DNA from: CAJXMH01 sp040220135
GTDB lineage: Bacteria; Bacteroidota; Bacteroidia; Flavobacteriales_E; Vicingaceae
DNA length: 64,000 nt
Direction of reading: 5' to 3'
Assembly: GCA_040220135.1 (NCBI GenBank)
Contig: JAVJTT010000024.1
Coordinates: 417,538 to 481,537, forward strand
The translations under genes and the position numbers were made by a program. Position 1 is the stretch's first letter, and each line of letters starts with the position of its first letter. This document shows positions 18,268 through 26,178 of the stretch, piece by piece. The notes below the pieces were generated by a model. That model saw only the letters and a list, made by a program, of their open reading frames with translations, did not search any database and was not told the DNA's origin.

Positions 18268-19506
18268 ATGGACAAAATATTACTAATAGAAGATGAAAAG
18301 AACGTTAGAGAGCCCATTCGGGAAACTCTAAACCTTTGTAACTATGATGTAATTGAAGCCGAACATGGCAAGGACGGATTAGAAAAAGCAAAGCAACAAT
18401 TGTTTGACTTGGTTCTTTGTGATGTAATGATGCCTCAGATGAATGGCCTAGAAACACTAGAAGCCTTTCAAGAAGATAAAGACTTGCGTCACATTCCCTT
18501 TGTGTTTCTCAGTGCTTTAAGTGAAAGAAATGACATTCGGCAAGGTATGTTAAGGGGAGCGGAAGACTATATTACCAAACCTTTTAATACCAACGAATTA
18601 CTTCGAGTCATTGAACTTCAATTAAAGAAAGCGCGAAACCGAAGTACAAAGATGATTAAGGTAGAAGAAAGCGAAGAGCTTGCCAAAAGAAAAAAGGACT
18701 TGAATGTTCTTGAAGCATACCTTAAGTCTGCCGGAAATGTACAAAATGCGATTCTGCCGAGTGAAAGAGAAATCAATAACAGCTTTCCTGATAATTTCGT
18801 TTTTTTTAGGCCCAAATACGACGTATCCGGAGATTTCTACTGGATGAAAGATTTTGGGGATAAGAAACTGATCTCTGTCATTGATTGCACGGGACATGGC
18901 ATGTCTGCTTCCCTATTGTCAATGTGTTATTACACTTCTTTGAACCAAGCCGTAAAGCAGAAAAAGCTAAAAAGCCCAAAAGACATTTTTGAGTGGGTGA
19001 TTCATAATGTGCAAGATTATTTATCTGAGCATGATTCGGTAGCCCACGATTCAGGCATGGATGGGTTGATCTGCGAGATTGATTATACCCAAAATAAAAT
19101 CAGATACGTTGGTGCTAAAAGACCTCTATTTTTTCTCAGCAATCAAGCGCTAGAAATATCAGATGAAGATTTTAAAATAAGTCACTCATTTGGGAATAAA
19201 AAACTCAATAGAATCAAAGCCGGAAACCGTTATCTGAATGTTAATGAAAAAGAAATTCCATTGCTACAGAGAGAGTTTACTTACCAAGAAGGAGATGCTA
19301 TTTACTTATCGTCTGATGGCTTTGAAGATCAATTTGGTGGAGACAATGACAAGCGCTTTAAAACTGGCAACTTCATGAAGTTATTGGAAAGTGTTCAAAA
19401 CGAATCTACCTCAGATCAGAAGTCAATTTTAATTAATGCCTTCGACAACTGGAAGGAGGGCTATCAGCAAATTGACGATGTCACTGTAGTCGGTGTCAAA
19501 TTATAA
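18268..19506 (+). CDS. receiver-PP2C (SpoIIE/RsbU-type) phosphatase
   Basis: 412 residues: receiver (phospho-acceptor Asp52 in LCDVMMPQMNG, TKPF), a coiled linker (about 125-165), and an SpoIIE/RsbU-type serine phosphatase domain (about 190-412) with the metal motifs VSGDFYWM, DCTGHGMSA and SSDGFEDQFGG and the terminal DDVTVVGV. Such enzymes normally dephosphorylate an anti-sigma antagonist when their receiver is phosphorylated. No STAS or anti-sigma gene lies nearby, so the target is elsewhere or unconventional. A 105 bp gap precedes it, so it may also have its own promoter. Confidence 0.92.
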   Translation: MDKILLIEDEKNVREPIRETLNLCNYDVIEAEHGKDGLEKAKQQLFDLVLCDVMMPQMNGLETLEAFQEDKDLRHIPFVFLSALSERNDIRQGMLRGAEDYITKPFNTNELLRVIELQLKKARNRSTKMIKVEESEELAKRKKDLNVLEAYLKSAGNVQNAILPSEREINNSFPDNFVFFRPKYDVSGDFYWMKDFGDKKLISVIDCTGHGMSASLLSMCYYTSLNQAVKQKKLKSPKDIFEWVIHNVQDYLSEHDSVAHDSGMDGLICEIDYTQNKIRYVGAKRPLFFLSNQALEISDEDFKISHSFGNKKLNRIKAGNRYLNVNEKEIPLLQREFTYQEGDAIYLSSDGFEDQFGGDNDKRFKTGNFMKLLESVQNESTSDQKSILINAFDNWKEGYQQIDDVTVVGVKL

Positions 19507-19541
19507 TAAATGCAATTCCCTAATTAAAAAAATCAAAGAAT

Positions 19542-19895
19542 ATGAACTCACAAAAGTTTTTCTTAATTGTCGGACTGCTACTAAGCGGATCTCAAGTTTT
19601 TTCACAGATGTCTGAAAAGCAAAATGAAAACCCACAATTCTCTCAATGGAAACAAGATGAAACTTTGATCAAAAAGTTTGAGACAAAGATTCCTAACCGA
19701 CATGCTTATAAAGCAGTAACCTTTATTACAGATGAAAAAGGAGAATTGGTATTGCGAATTAATTCACCTGACTTTGAGCAGCTAACACCCCTTGTTCGCA
19801 GTCAGAAGAAGGGTCGCTATTTTGTATATAAATTTTGGGGCACTGAACTTCAAGAAGTTGAAAGCTACCATGTTGCTAATGGAGGAGTGCTCTGA
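19542..19895 (+). CDS. small secreted protein of unknown function, last gene of the signalling operon
   Basis: 117 residues with a signal peptide (about 1-22, VFSQ) and a compact mixed domain (about 45-115) containing VTFITDEKGELVLRI and SQKKGRYFVYKFWGTE. I do not recognise the family. It lies 35 bp after the PP2C gene and directly before a strong terminator, so it is probably cotranscribed with the kinases. A periplasmic product at the end of a soluble signalling operon is odd; it could be an output or a feedback factor, which is inference. Confidence 0.65.
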   Translation: MNSQKFFLIVGLLLSGSQVFSQMSEKQNENPQFSQWKQDETLIKKFETKIPNRHAYKAVTFITDEKGELVLRINSPDFEQLTPLVRSQKKGRYFVYKFWGTELQEVESYHVANGGVL

Positions 19896-19922
19896 GCTTT
19901 GAAGGATATAGAGCAAAACGGG

Positions 19923-19948
19923 AAAGTCACCTCTTGGTGACTTTTTTT
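19923..19948 (+). terminator. strong intrinsic terminator of the signalling operon
   Basis: A perfect 9 bp stem, AAAGTCACC (19923-19931) with GGTGACTTT (19936-19944), a 4 nt loop, and a run of T. It lies 28 bp after the last gene of the 11.5-19.9 kb operon and fixes its 3' end. Confidence 0.88.
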
Positions 19949-20063
19949 ATGGACTAATTTTCACACAACGCAGGGAAAGTAGATGGCCAATTTGGGGAAG
20001 TGCTAAAATGAAAAAATAAGAAAAGAGCGCAATTTGGTCTCAACAAATCAAACAAATAAAAAG

Positions 20064-20537
20064 ATGAAAAATATCCTACTCCTAACTCTAAGCCTTTTTT
20101 TACTAAGCCATGCTAGCCAGGCACAAGACACTCATTTTTTTAAAGGCAGAGTTTATGCCCATGAGAAGAAATTGAAAGGAACTGAAGTGAAAGTTTATCG
20201 TGGTAAAAAAGCAATCTCAACTTACACTACGAAACGCAATGGTAAGTTTTTGTTTTTCCCTTTGGCAGAAGCAAAGTACATCTTGGAGTTTTCAAAGCCG
20301 GGTTATTTAACTAAGCGGATCATGGTGAATACTGAAAATACCAGGGGCTTAGAGAAAGATCCAGCAACTTATAGGTTTGACATTACCCTAAAGAAAGACA
20401 AAGCACAAAACAGAGCAGAGTACCGCGATTTTCCCGTGGCTATCATTCAGTATCATCCCGAGAAAAATGAATTTGGAAAGAGCCTACGATATCAAGCAAG
20501 TCTTCGTGAAAACAATAACGATTTAGCCAACAAATAA
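20064..20537 (+). CDS. small secreted carboxypeptidase-regulatory-like protein, paralogue of 3655-4155
   Basis: 157 residues from the ATG at 20064, which starts a clean signal peptide (MKNILLLTLSLFLLSHASQA). A TTG ten codons upstream would only add a polar leader and is rejected. The mature part is a carboxypeptidase-regulatory-like beta domain (FKGRVYAHEKKLKGTEVKVY, KRNGKFLFFPL) and a charged tail with FPVAIIQYHPEKNEF. It matches the protein at 3655-4155 in length, order and the terminal motif, so the two are old paralogues. It stands alone between two terminators. Function is unknown. Confidence 0.75.
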   Translation: MKNILLLTLSLFLLSHASQAQDTHFFKGRVYAHEKKLKGTEVKVYRGKKAISTYTTKRNGKFLFFPLAEAKYILEFSKPGYLTKRIMVNTENTRGLEKDPATYRFDITLKKDKAQNRAEYRDFPVAIIQYHPEKNEFGKSLRYQASLRENNNDLANK

Positions 20538-20600
20538 GGTGAGAATATTCAAGATCTGAACTTCACTGTGGTTAGTAAGTTTGGTTTATTTCGAGTATGG

Positions 20601-20630
20601 CAGCAGGTTTTACCTGCTGTCATTTTTTTT
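20601..20630 (+). terminator. intrinsic terminator between converging genes
   Basis: CAGCAGG (20601-20607) pairs perfectly with CCTGCTG (20613-20619) over a 5 nt loop and is followed by TCA and eight T. It ends the carboxypeptidase-like gene and overlaps the last codons of the RimB-like gene on the other strand. Confidence 0.85.
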
Positions 20631-21044
20631 GGAAACATCTACTAAAAATCCTTTTTTAAGCACTTTTCTACCCACTAGAACAGGGTATCGCATTTTACCA
20701 CGATTTGTCAAGGTGAGGTCGGTTAGGCGTTTTTTGCCGCCTAAAATTATCTTGGTTTTAATGGCAAAGCGTTGTTCTAACCTACCGTTGCTACTCCTTA
20801 CTTTTTTACGAAAGAAATTAGATGTTCGAATAGTCAACTTGCGGTATTGCTCTTTCTCAGGGTCTAATAATTCAAAGTTGAGGTATTCCACTCCCTCTTT
20901 CTCTTCAATCCAGGTTTTATGGGCATGAATAGCGGTGGAGTAAGCACCGGTATCAATCTTTGCATCAATTCCACTTAGGCCAAATTCGGGAAACTCAACT
21001 AGCTCCGTACGGCCAACAATGCATTTTGGAGTCTTTTTCTTCAT
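20610..21044 (-). CDS. RimB-like (putative ATP-dependent zinc) protease, retropepsin-like fold
   Basis: 144 residues from the ATG at 21044 (MKKKTPKCIVGR); an upstream TTG at 21071 is a weaker choice. Motifs IDAKIDTGAYSTAIHA and MRYPVLVGRKVL are diagnostic of the RimB/PF05618 family, which resembles pepsin-type aspartic proteases (DTGA). In Pseudomonas RimB removes the glutamate tail that RimK adds to ribosomal protein S6. Here the rimK-like gene and its M14 partner are at 1668-3520, so the three functions exist in one neighbourhood but not in one operon. The protein is cytoplasmic. Confidence 0.85.
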   Translation of the reverse strand: MKKKTPKCIVGRTELVEFPEFGLSGIDAKIDTGAYSTAIHAHKTWIEEKEGVEYLNFELLDPEKEQYRKLTIRTSNFFRKKVRSSNGRLEQRFAIKTKIILGGKKRLTDLTLTNRGKMRYPVLVGRKVLKKGFLVDVSKKNDSR

Positions 21045-21130
21045 GGTTATCAAGGATAAGAATAATTCCAATTCATGAGGCTAAAAAGCCAATAAATTCA
21101 CAAATTTGCGTAAAACTCAAATACAACTAA

Positions 21131-22813
21131 ATGTCAGACGATAAAAAGGTCATCTTTTCGATGGTCAATGTTTCCAAAACCCTTCCTTCGGGGAAGGCAA
21201 TTCTCAAAAATATTTACCTCTCTTTCTTTTATGGCGCCAAAATTGGCATCATTGGTTTGAACGGTTCGGGAAAATCTACCTTGATGAAAATCATAGCAGG
21301 TGAAGAAGAAGGCTACCAAGGAGATGTGGTTTTTTCAGACGGTTATTCGGTGGGTATGTTGCCGCAAGAACCAAAGTTAGATGAAGGTAAGACAGTCCGC
21401 GAAATTGTTGAAGAAGGTGCTGCTGAAACCGTTGAGGTGCTGAAGGCTTATGAAGCGGTCAACGAAAAGTTTGCCGACCCTGATGTATTAGCCGACGGCA
21501 ATAAGATGGAAGAGCTGATGCAAGAACAAGCCAAGCTTCAAGAGAAAATTGATGCTTTGGATGCATGGGAACTAGACACAAAACTAAACCGAGCCATGGA
21601 TGCCTTGCGTTGCCCGGATGCAGATGCCAAGGTAGAAAACTTATCGGGTGGAGAAAGAAGAAGGGTAGCCCTTTGTCGCTTGTTGCTCCAAGAACCGGAT
21701 ATTTTGCTCTTAGATGAGCCAACCAACCACTTGGATGCAGAATCGGTTTTTTGGCTAGAGCGACATTTGCAGCAATACAAGGGTACGGTTATCGCCGTAA
21801 CTCACGACCGTTACTTCTTAGACAATGTGGCCGGATGGATTTTAGAGCTAGATCGCGGAGAGGGCATTCCTTTTGAAGGAAACTACACCTCTTGGCTAGA
21901 GCAAAAATCAAAGCGACTAAAAGACGAAGAAAAGCAAGAGAGCAAGCGGAGAAAGAATTTGGAAAAAGAATTAGAATGGTCGCGCATGAATCCCAAAGCC
22001 AAGCGCAGCAAATCCAAAGCGCGTTTGAGCAATTATGAAAAGCTATTAAGTGAAGAAAGCAAGGAGCAAATTCAGAACCTGCAAATTCCCATTCCTAACG
22101 GTCCACGTTTAGGCAATGAAGTAATTGAAGCCAAAGGAGTGGCTAAGGGTTATGGCGATCGTTTGTTGTATGAAGACTTGAACTTTAATTTACCGCCTGC
22201 AGGAATTGTTGGGGTCATTGGTCCAAACGGTGCCGGTAAAACCACCCTTTTTCGCATGATCATGGGCGAAGAAAGCCCGGATAAAGGGGAGTTTAACATT
22301 GGCAGCACGGTAGAGATCGGCTATGTCGATCAGGCGCATGAAGACCTAGATCCTGAAAAAACAGTTTTTGAAGTGGTTTCCGGCGGTCAAGACCAAATAG
22401 ATATCGGGGGTAAAGTCATCAACTCTAGAGCTTATTTATCGCGGTTTAATTTTAGCGGTGGTGATCAAAATAAAAAAGTAGGAGTGCTTTCCGGTGGGGA
22501 GCGAAATCGTTTGCATTTAGCCATGACCTTAAAAACCGAGGCCAATGTGCTCTTACTCGATGAGCCAACCAACGACATTGATGTGAATACGTTGCGTGCT
22601 TTAGAAGACGGCATTGAAAACTTTGCCGGTTGTGCCGTAGTGATTTCTCACGACCGATGGTTCTTAGACCGCATTTGTACCCACATTCTAGCTTTTGAAG
22701 GCGATGCCCATGTGCACTTTTTTGAAGGTGGCTTTTCTGAGTATGAGGAAAATAGACGTAAACGTCTCGGCGATGAGATTACGAAGTTTAAGTATCGGAA
22801 GCTTGTGAAGTAG
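21131..22813 (+). CDS. ettA: ABC-F translation factor EttA
   Basis: 560 residues with two ABC ATPase domains. The first has GLNGSGKST, LSGGERRRVALCRLLL and LLLDEPTNHLD; the second has GPNGAGKTT, LSGGERNRLHLAM and LLLDEPTNDID. The arm insertion in domain 1 and the linker rich in Lys/Arg (about 255-310, RMNPKAKRSKSKARLSNYE) are those of EttA, which binds the ribosomal E site and couples initiation to the ATP/ADP ratio. Length fits the family (about 555). It is single, with a long AT-rich hairpin after its stop. Confidence 0.95.
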   Translation: MSDDKKVIFSMVNVSKTLPSGKAILKNIYLSFFYGAKIGIIGLNGSGKSTLMKIIAGEEEGYQGDVVFSDGYSVGMLPQEPKLDEGKTVREIVEEGAAETVEVLKAYEAVNEKFADPDVLADGNKMEELMQEQAKLQEKIDALDAWELDTKLNRAMDALRCPDADAKVENLSGGERRRVALCRLLLQEPDILLLDEPTNHLDAESVFWLERHLQQYKGTVIAVTHDRYFLDNVAGWILELDRGEGIPFEGNYTSWLEQKSKRLKDEEKQESKRRKNLEKELEWSRMNPKAKRSKSKARLSNYEKLLSEESKEQIQNLQIPIPNGPRLGNEVIEAKGVAKGYGDRLLYEDLNFNLPPAGIVGVIGPNGAGKTTLFRMIMGEESPDKGEFNIGSTVEIGYVDQAHEDLDPEKTVFEVVSGGQDQIDIGGKVINSRAYLSRFNFSGGDQNKKVGVLSGGERNRLHLAMTLKTEANVLLLDEPTNDIDVNTLRALEDGIENFAGCAVVISHDRWFLDRICTHILAFEGDAHVHFFEGGFSEYEENRRKRLGDEITKFKYRKLVK

Positions 22814-22814
22814 A

Positions 22815-22886
22815 AGGATAAAAGTTAAAAGAAAAAAGATTAAAGAAATCTAAACTCTTTTTTCCTTAGTCTTTTATCTTTTAGCC
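22815..22886 (+). terminator. long AT-rich imperfect hairpin after ettA
   Basis: The purine-rich strand AAGGATAAAAGTTAAAAG (from 22815) and the pyrimidine-rich strand CTTTTATCTTTTAGCCT (to about 22887) are nearly complementary, with a second arm of AAAAAAGA pairing with TCTTTTTT inside. The whole gives an imperfect stem of about 30 bp. Such A/T-only stems often end transcripts in Bacteroidota; no test is possible here. Confidence 0.5.
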
Positions 22887-22939
22887 TCTGCGGAATTGAT
22901 TTGAATAAATGAGAAGGTAATTTTTTTAAAAGCAAAGCA

Positions 22940-24370
22940 TTGAAGAATATCGGAATACCAAAAGGCATGCGGGATTTTTCCCCAACAGTAATGGCCAAAC
23001 GGAACTACATTTTCAATACCATTCGAAAGAGTTTTGAATTGCACGGCTTTGAGCAGATTGAAACGCCGGCAATGGAGAATTTAGAGACATTAACCGGAAA
23101 ATATGGTGAAGAGGGAGATAGATTAATTTTTAGCGTTTTGAATTCAGGAGAAAAGCTAACAAGGGGTGTTAAAAGTGCGCTAAAGAAGAATAGCAAAGGA
23201 GAGGTTTTAGCATTCAATGAATTTAAAGAAGTAATGGATGCGGCAGTTGACGCAATGGAAACTGGTGACTATTCTGAAAAAGCCCTCCGCTACGACCTAA
23301 CCGTTCCTTTTGCGCGCTATGTGGTGCAGCACCAAAATGAGATCGCATTCCCTTTTAGACGCTTTCAAATACAGCCGGTTTGGCGCGCTGATCGTCCACA
23401 GAAGGGAAGGTACAGAGAATTTTACCAATGCGATGCCGACATTATTGGTTCAGATTCGCTTTTGAATGAAGTAGAATTGATCAAGATCTTTGATGAGGTA
23501 TTAAGTCAATTGGGCTTACAAGACTTCAGCATTAAAATGAACAACCGTAAAGTGCTCAGTGGCATTGCAGAAGTGATTGGCCGGCCGGATAAAATCGTGG
23601 ACATTACCGTAGCGATTGATAAGTTGGAGAAGATCGGAATAGAGAAGGTGAACGAAGAACTCAGTCAGAAAGGGCTAAGCGAAAATGAAATAGATCAAAT
23701 TCAACCTTTATTTGAGTTAAAAGGCGATAACGATCAGGTTATAAGTAAATTAAAAGATTATTTAAAAACTTCTGATGTAGGCCAAGAAGGCATTGCGGAG
23801 ATCGAAAAAATCCTTCGCACAGTAAACTGCTGGTCGCTGAAAAAAGCCAAATTGGAAGTAGATGTTACTTTAGCTCGTGGTTTAGATTATTACACCGGAG
23901 CTATTTTTGAGGTAAGTTCAAACGAAGTGAAAATGGGCAGTATCTGCGGTGGCGGTCGTTATGCGGACTTAACCGGTATTTTTGGCTTAAAAGACATGTC
24001 CGGCGTAGGCATTTCATTCGGGGCAGACCGCATCTACGATGTGATGGAAGAATTGGCGCTTTTTCCTAATCAACTCAGCCAAAGCACTCAATTGCTCTTT
24101 ATCAACTTTGGAGAAAAGGAAGAGAATTACGTTCTACCTCTGCTTGAAAAAGCAAGAGAAAAAGGGATTCGGGCAGAGCTTTATCCGGATTCTGCCAAAA
24201 TGAAAAAGCAGATGAAATACGCTGATCAAAAGCATATTCCCTTTGTAGTGCTGATTGGAGAAGAAGAGATGAAAAGCGGTCAGCTTACTTTAAAAGAGAT
24301 GGAAAGTGGAACGCAATCAAGCATGGACTTTACCGAAATATTAAATAAAATTCCTAAAGCCAAACTATAA
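22940..24370 (+). CDS. hisS: histidine--tRNA ligase
   Basis: 476 residues; class II synthetase that charges tRNA-His. The start is TTG at 22940: the required N-terminal segment (KNIGIPKGMRDFSP) has no upstream ATG before a stop at 22910, and the first ATG would remove part of the motif. Motif 2 is RADRPQKGRYREFYQCD, the histidine-binding loop is ARGLDYYTGAIFE, motif 3 is near GVGISFGADRIYD, and the C-terminal anticodon-binding domain covers about 385-470. It overlaps hutH by one base (TAATG), so a histidine-using and a histidine-degrading enzyme are translationally coupled. Confidence 0.95.
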   Translation: MKNIGIPKGMRDFSPTVMAKRNYIFNTIRKSFELHGFEQIETPAMENLETLTGKYGEEGDRLIFSVLNSGEKLTRGVKSALKKNSKGEVLAFNEFKEVMDAAVDAMETGDYSEKALRYDLTVPFARYVVQHQNEIAFPFRRFQIQPVWRADRPQKGRYREFYQCDADIIGSDSLLNEVELIKIFDEVLSQLGLQDFSIKMNNRKVLSGIAEVIGRPDKIVDITVAIDKLEKIGIEKVNEELSQKGLSENEIDQIQPLFELKGDNDQVISKLKDYLKTSDVGQEGIAEIEKILRTVNCWSLKKAKLEVDVTLARGLDYYTGAIFEVSSNEVKMGSICGGGRYADLTGIFGLKDMSGVGISFGADRIYDVMEELALFPNQLSQSTQLLFINFGEKEENYVLPLLEKAREKGIRAELYPDSAKMKKQMKYADQKHIPFVVLIGEEEMKSGQLTLKEMESGTQSSMDFTEILNKIPKAKL

Positions 24371-25875
24371 TGAGAGAAGGATTTCATTCCATTGGACCGG
24401 ACTTTTTGAGCATTGAGGCCATTTCCGATATTGTAAAACAGAACAAAAGGTTACAACTCAGCAAAGAAGCGGAAGAGCGAATTGTAAGTTGTCGTGAATA
24501 CTTAGACAACAAAATGGAAGACGCCGAAGAGCCCATTTACGGCATTAATACCGGCTTTGGCTCTCTGTGTGATACTGAAATTTCCAAACAAGATTTGCGT
24601 AAGCTGCAAAAAAACTTGGTGACTTCTCATGCCTGTGGAATGGGAGAGGAGGTACCTTCCTCAATCGTAAAACTGATGTTACTGCTTAAGGTGCAAGGTT
24701 TATCGCAAGGGCATTCCGGGGTGCAGTTAATTACGGTTCAGCGCTTAATCGATTTTTACAATCAAGACGTTTTGCCGGTAATCTACGAGCAAGGTAGTTT
24801 AGGTGCATCAGGGGATTTAGCGCCTCTTGCCCACTTGGCTTTGCCTTTGTTTGGTGAAGGAGAGGTAAACTTTGAAGGAAAAAGATGTTCTGCCGAAGAA
24901 GTAAATAAGAAGATGGGCTGGGAGTCGGTAGAGTTAATGTCTAAAGAAGGCTTGGCGTTACTAAATGGAACCCAGTTTATGAGTGCTTATGCAACACACG
25001 AAATTATTCGTTTACAGCATTTGTGCGCTTGGAGTGACTTTACTGCCGCTGCCTCTGTAGATGCCTTTGACGGTCGTTTAAGCCCCTTTAATGACTTGGT
25101 GCATCAAGTACGTCCACATCAAGGACAAATAGCAACAGCGGCCGCTATTCGATCTCATTTGAAAGGTTCAGCCATTGCAGAGAGCCCACAAAAACAGGCG
25201 GTGCAAGACCCTTATTGTTTGCGTTGCACCCCGCAAGTTCACGGCGCTACCAAAGATACCTTGGCTTATGCTAAAAAAGTGGTAGAGACAGAGATCAATT
25301 CAGTAACCGATAATCCGACCATTTTCAAAGAAGAGGATGTGGTAATTTCAGCCGGAAACTTTCACGGCCAACCCTTGGCCTTGGTACTCGACTTTTTGGC
25401 GATTGCTGCCTCAGAAAATGCCTCCATTAGCGAGCGTAGAGTTTATAAGTTAGTTAGCGGACAAAGAGGCTTGCCGGCTTTCTTGGTGAACAACCCCGGC
25501 TTGAACTCCGGCTTTATGATCGTACAGTATGCGGCGGCTTCAGCAGTAAGTCAGAACAAGCAGCTGTCAACTCCGGCTTCTGTAGATTCCATTGACTCTT
25601 CTAACGGACAAGAAGACCACGTAAGCATGGGCGCCAATGCGGCAACCAAACTCAAAAGAGTGGTGGATAATTTTGAAAAAATAGTAGGCGTAGAGTGGTT
25701 AACCGCTTGTCAGGCTTTGCATTTTAGAGACTATAAAACTTCGCCAAGCATTAAGGCAAAAGTGAATCGCTTTCGAGAAGTTGTCCCTTTTGTTGCCGAA
25801 GATCAGTTTATGCAGCCCTTAATGGAGCGCAGTAGAAGGTTTGTGGTGGAAGAGGAAGTCTTTCTCAAACAGTGA
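24370..25875 (+). CDS. hutH: histidine ammonia-lyase
   Basis: 501 residues. Converts L-histidine to urocanate and ammonia, the first step of histidine breakdown. The self-made MIO cofactor triad Ala146-Ser147-Gly148 sits in GSLGASGDLAPLAHL, the catalytic Tyr57 in YGINTGFG, and QDPYCLRCTPQVHG and FHGQPLALVLDF are conserved. Length fits the family. Start ATG at 24370 overlaps the hisS stop. No hutU, hutI or formimidoylglutamase gene is present in the window, so the rest of the pathway lies elsewhere. Confidence 0.94.
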   Translation: MREGFHSIGPDFLSIEAISDIVKQNKRLQLSKEAEERIVSCREYLDNKMEDAEEPIYGINTGFGSLCDTEISKQDLRKLQKNLVTSHACGMGEEVPSSIVKLMLLLKVQGLSQGHSGVQLITVQRLIDFYNQDVLPVIYEQGSLGASGDLAPLAHLALPLFGEGEVNFEGKRCSAEEVNKKMGWESVELMSKEGLALLNGTQFMSAYATHEIIRLQHLCAWSDFTAAASVDAFDGRLSPFNDLVHQVRPHQGQIATAAAIRSHLKGSAIAESPQKQAVQDPYCLRCTPQVHGATKDTLAYAKKVVETEINSVTDNPTIFKEEDVVISAGNFHGQPLALVLDFLAIAASENASISERRVYKLVSGQRGLPAFLVNNPGLNSGFMIVQYAAASAVSQNKQLSTPASVDSIDSSNGQEDHVSMGANAATKLKRVVDNFEKIVGVEWLTACQALHFRDYKTSPSIKAKVNRFREVVPFVAEDQFMQPLMERSRRFVVEEEVFLKQ

Positions 25876-26178
25876 CTTTCAAGCCCATTTATTAATGACT
25901 ATCAGGCTGTTTTCGTGCTCTTTAATTGTGCTTTGCAAAAAAGCCTCACAATAAGCATTTGCATTGTATTTTTAATCACCCCTGTTTTGCGCCATACCAT
26001 GCTTCGATTTTGTTAGCTCCTTGGCTGCAAACTACTTTCAACATTCAATGAGCGATAAGAAGGCTGTTTTAGAAGGTTGTAAGCAAGGTTTAAGCCATAG
26101 CAGAACCGTTTATCAGTCCCGGAATGAACTTTTCTTTGCTTTTCCTTATTCTTGTATCATACAATTAAATTGAACCTC
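25876..26178. other. intergenic stretch without recognised content
   Basis: 303 bp between hutH and the BNR-repeat gene. I see no coding frame with a recognisable product, no clear terminator stem and no repeat shared with the rest of the window. It should contain the promoter of the downstream gene. Confidence 0.5.

Noticed and set aside
20034..20063. TTG start for the small secreted protein at 20 kb
   Set aside because: It only adds ten polar residues before a perfect signal peptide that begins at ATG 20064.
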